A stretch of DNA of 6,716 bases from Dehalococcoidia bacterium (lineage in GTDB: Bacteria; Chloroflexota; Dehalococcoidia; E44-bin15), in NCBI GenBank assembly GCA_023129355.1, contig JAGMCC010000069.1:1-6716 (forward strand), read 5' to 3'. How positions within the stretch are numbered: the first letter of the stretch is position 1; each line of letters opens with the position of its first letter. The notes beneath the pieces were generated by a model. That model was not told the origin of the DNA. It was given only the letters and a program-made list of their open reading frames with translations, and made no database searches. Shown piece by piece: positions 5,627 to 6,716 of this stretch. Both the position numbers and the translations under genes were made by a program.

Positions 5627-6310
5627 ATGGAAAAGGTCGGCGCCATCGTGGTTGCCGCTGGCACAGGCAGGCGAATGGTTGGAGCAGACAAGATCTTCTC
5701 CAACTTAGCAGGCAAGCCCCTCCTGGCCCATACTGTCGATGTATTCCAAAGGTGTCCCGCCATTGACCAGGTGGTCATTGTATTAAGTAAAGAGCGGCTG
5801 GATGATGGGTGGAGGCTGGTTAAGGAGTATCGCTGGTCGAAGGTGATTGAGGTATGCCCCGGTGGGACACGGCGACAGGATTCGGTAAAGGAGGGCCTGC
5901 AGAGGCTCTCCGACTGCCAGTGGGTGGTGATCCACGATGGGGCTCGTCCTTGCCTTAGCCAAGGACTCATTGAGGAAGGGCTTAATGAGGCTCGCCAATA
6001 TGGCGCTGCCGTCCCCGCCATCCCCGTTAACGATACTATCAAAGTCGTTTCCTCAGACTCCTTCGTTGCGGAAACGCCGCTTCGCCAGCGCCTCCGGTCC
6101 GTGCAGACACCCCAGGTATTTCGATGCGATATAATAAATGAGGCCTATCGCAAGGCTAAGCGCGATGTAACCGACGACGCCACCCTTGTGGAGAACCTGG
6201 GTTATAAGGTTAAGGTCTATCCAGGCTCTCATACAAATATCAAGGTGACCACGCCTGAGAACCTGTACCTGGCTGAGGCCTTCTTGAAGAATAAGGAACG
6301 AGGTCAATGA
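5627..6310 (+). CDS. ispD: 2-C-methyl-D-erythritol 4-phosphate cytidylyltransferase
   Basis: This is the third enzyme of the MEP pathway. It transfers CMP from CTP to methylerythritol 4-phosphate, giving CDP-methylerythritol and pyrophosphate in the cytoplasm. The 227-residue length is normal. Family motifs in order are the CTP-binding loop VAAGTGRRM (9-17) with K22 after it, GGTRRQDSV (79-87), HDGARP (103-108), PVNDTIK (133-139), QTPQVF (160-165), TDDATLVE (182-189) and NIKVTTPENL (204-213). R16, K22 and K206 line up with E. coli R20, K27 and K213, so the active site appears intact. The ATG lies three bases after the stop of the YacL-like gene; its GGAG (5617-5620) lies at the end of that gene, indicating coupled expression. 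It is a stand-alone IspD, not the fused IspDF of some bacteria. The stop TGA overlaps an ATG (6307) that opens only a six-codon frame. Confidence 0.97.
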   Translation: MEKVGAIVVAAGTGRRMVGADKIFSNLAGKPLLAHTVDVFQRCPAIDQVVIVLSKERLDDGWRLVKEYRWSKVIEVCPGGTRRQDSVKEGLQRLSDCQWVVIHDGARPCLSQGLIEEGLNEARQYGAAVPAIPVNDTIKVVSSDSFVAETPLRQRLRSVQTPQVFRCDIINEAYRKAKRDVTDDATLVENLGYKVKVYPGSHTNIKVTTPENLYLAEAFLKNKERGQ

Positions 6311-6319
6311 ATAACCTCG
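6299..6319 (+). other. Small inverted repeat across the ispD stop codon
   Basis: CGAGGT (6299-6304) can pair with ACCTCG (6314-6319) across a 9-base loop that contains the ispD stop. The right arm lies in ATAACCTC (6311-6318), which recurs at 6390-6397. Both copies could pair with AGGTTA (6380-6385), so alternative folds exist. Stems are only six pairs. Confidence 0.25.
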
Positions 6320-6448
6320 ATGTCTAAAGACAATACGGCTAAAAGGGGTAAAAGAGTCAAAAAGGGCGAAAAGGGAGCAAGGTTAGGCAATAACCTCTGT
6401 AATTTACCGACAGGAAGGCCGAGAGATGCGCGTGGGAATCGGTTATGA
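6320..6448 (+). CDS. Possible small basic ORF in the ispD-ispF gap (doubtful)
   Basis: An ATG at 6320 opens a 42-codon frame, starting MSKDNTAKRGKRVKKGEKG, that ends at TGA 6446-6448 inside ispF in another frame. The product would be very rich in Lys, Arg and Gly. I do not recognise it. There is no clear Shine-Dalgarno immediately before this ATG; CGAGG (6299-6303) is too distant. The basic composition follows from the purine-rich repeat tract (6341-6382), so it may be a by-product of base composition. If translated, its overlap with the ispF start could couple the two genes. Confidence 0.15.
   Translation: MSKDNTAKRGKRVKKGEKGARLGNNLCNLPTGRPRDARGNRL
6341..6382 (+). repeat. Purine-rich 9-10 bp imperfect tandem repeat
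   Basis: Four A-run/G-run units start at 6341 (AAAAGGGG), 6350 (AAAAGAG), 6359 (AAAAAGGG) and 6369 (AAAAGGG), spaced 9-10 bases. Only a few pyrimidines interrupt the tract. It lies between ispD and ispF, in neither coding region. Several units look like weak Shine-Dalgarno sequences. Confidence 0.5.
6380..6396 (+). other. Short hairpin upstream of ispF
   Basis: AGGTTA (6380-6385) pairs with TAACCT (6391-6396) across a GGCAA loop, ending 15 bases before the ispF Shine-Dalgarno. There is no following T-run, so it is not an intrinsic terminator. Confidence 0.3.
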
Positions 6449-6716
6449 TGTTCATCCCCTGGTCACTGGGCGTCCCCTGGTGCTTGGTGGTGTGACGGTG
6501 GCTTTTAAGCGCGGCCTCCGCGGCCATAGCGATGCCGATGTGCTGGTTCATGCCATCATGGATGCCCTCCTCGGTGCCGCCACCTTGAAGGACATCGGCA
6601 CCCATTTCCCCGATACCGACCCCCAGTATAAAGATATATCCAGTATCACCCTTCTCAAGCGTGTCGGCAATATGCTTGGTAACGGCGGCTTCAAGATCGA
6701 AAACATTGATGCCACC
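6426..6716 (+). CDS. ispF: 2-C-methyl-D-erythritol 2,4-cyclodiphosphate synthase (3' partial)
   Basis: This is the fifth MEP-pathway enzyme. It cyclises CDP-methylerythritol 2-phosphate to methylerythritol 2,4-cyclodiphosphate with release of CMP, and is a homotrimer in known cases. The first 97 residues of about 157 are present, and the frame runs off the window end. Visible motifs are RVGIGYDVH (2-10), with metal ligands D8 and H10; GHSDADVLVHAIMDALLGAA (33-52), with the third ligand H42; and DIGTHFPDTDPQYK (56-69), the usual substrate loop. All metal ligands match E. coli numbering exactly, which supports the ATG at 6426. AGGAAGG (6412-6418) lies seven bases upstream. It is separated from ispD by 115 bases, wider than the tight yacL-ispD junction, but no terminator or strong promoter is evident between them. 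Co-transcription is likely. Confidence 0.97.
   Translation, partial: MRVGIGYDVHPLVTGRPLVLGGVTVAFKRGLRGHSDADVLVHAIMDALLGAATLKDIGTHFPDTDPQYKDISSITLLKRVGNMLGNGGFKIENIDAT

Noticed and set aside
6357..6605. Antisense ORF (82 codons) across the ispF start
   Set aside because: It overlaps the conserved 5' end of ispF and the purine tract, and has no recognised product.
5627..6716. Fused bifunctional IspDF enzyme
   Set aside because: ispD has its own stop at 6308-6310 and ispF its own Shine-Dalgarno and ATG, in a different frame after 115 bases.
1..6716. Mobile element, CRISPR array, phage or defence system
   Set aside because: No transposase, integrase, regular spaced repeats, terminal inverted repeats or defence-type domains were seen; all major frames are housekeeping families.

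Overview
The window is a continuous stretch of bacterial housekeeping genes, all on the + strand. The only sizeable non-coding parts are 202 bp before the Clp ATPase and 329 bp before the PIN/TRAM gene. In order it holds: the 3' part of a zinc-finger-less dnaJ/cbpA gene (1-834), an HspR-type MerR repressor (831-1145), a ClpC-type AAA+ unfoldase with ClpB-like stretches (1348-3756), a VTT/DedA-type membrane protein (3798-4409), a YacL-type membrane PIN/TRAM protein (4739-5623), ispD (5627-6310) and the 5' part of ispF (6426-6716). The coding DNA looks moderately GC-rich. There is no mobile element, CRISPR array, tRNA or rRNA.

Organism: the core order clpC, then yacL, ispD and ispF recalls the Bacillus block clpC-radA-disA-yacL-ispD-ispF. 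Here radA and disA are absent and a VTT membrane protein lies between clpC and yacL. The regulator beside clpC is HspR, linked to dnaJ, rather than CtsR-McsA-McsB. HspR with ClpC and yacL-ispD-ispF, at moderate GC, would fit a Chloroflexota (Dehalococcoidia-like) genome. That placement is inference from gene content and memory, not a database result.

Layout and roles: positions 1-3756 form a protein quality-control module. It contains a J-protein co-chaperone for DnaK, a repressor whose start codon overlaps the dnaJ stop, and the Clp unfoldase. The gap 1146-1347 holds a TATACT box followed by a degenerate HspR-box-like inverted repeat and a possible leader hairpin, so HspR control of clpC is plausible but unproven. 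The VTT gene follows clpC by 41 bp and is probably co-transcribed. The gap 4410-4738 has a short cluster of degenerate CATTG-type repeats and then promoter-like sequence. It leads into the yacL-ispD-ispF group, in which IspD and IspF act in the MEP route to isoprenoid precursors. The ispD-ispF gap is unusual in carrying a purine-rich 9-10 bp periodic tract inside a possible 42-codon basic ORF.

I see no evidence of a wholly new system. The points most worth a second look are the mixed ClpB/ClpC character of the unfoldase, the HspR-for-CtsR swap beside clpC, and the ispD-ispF intergenic segment.
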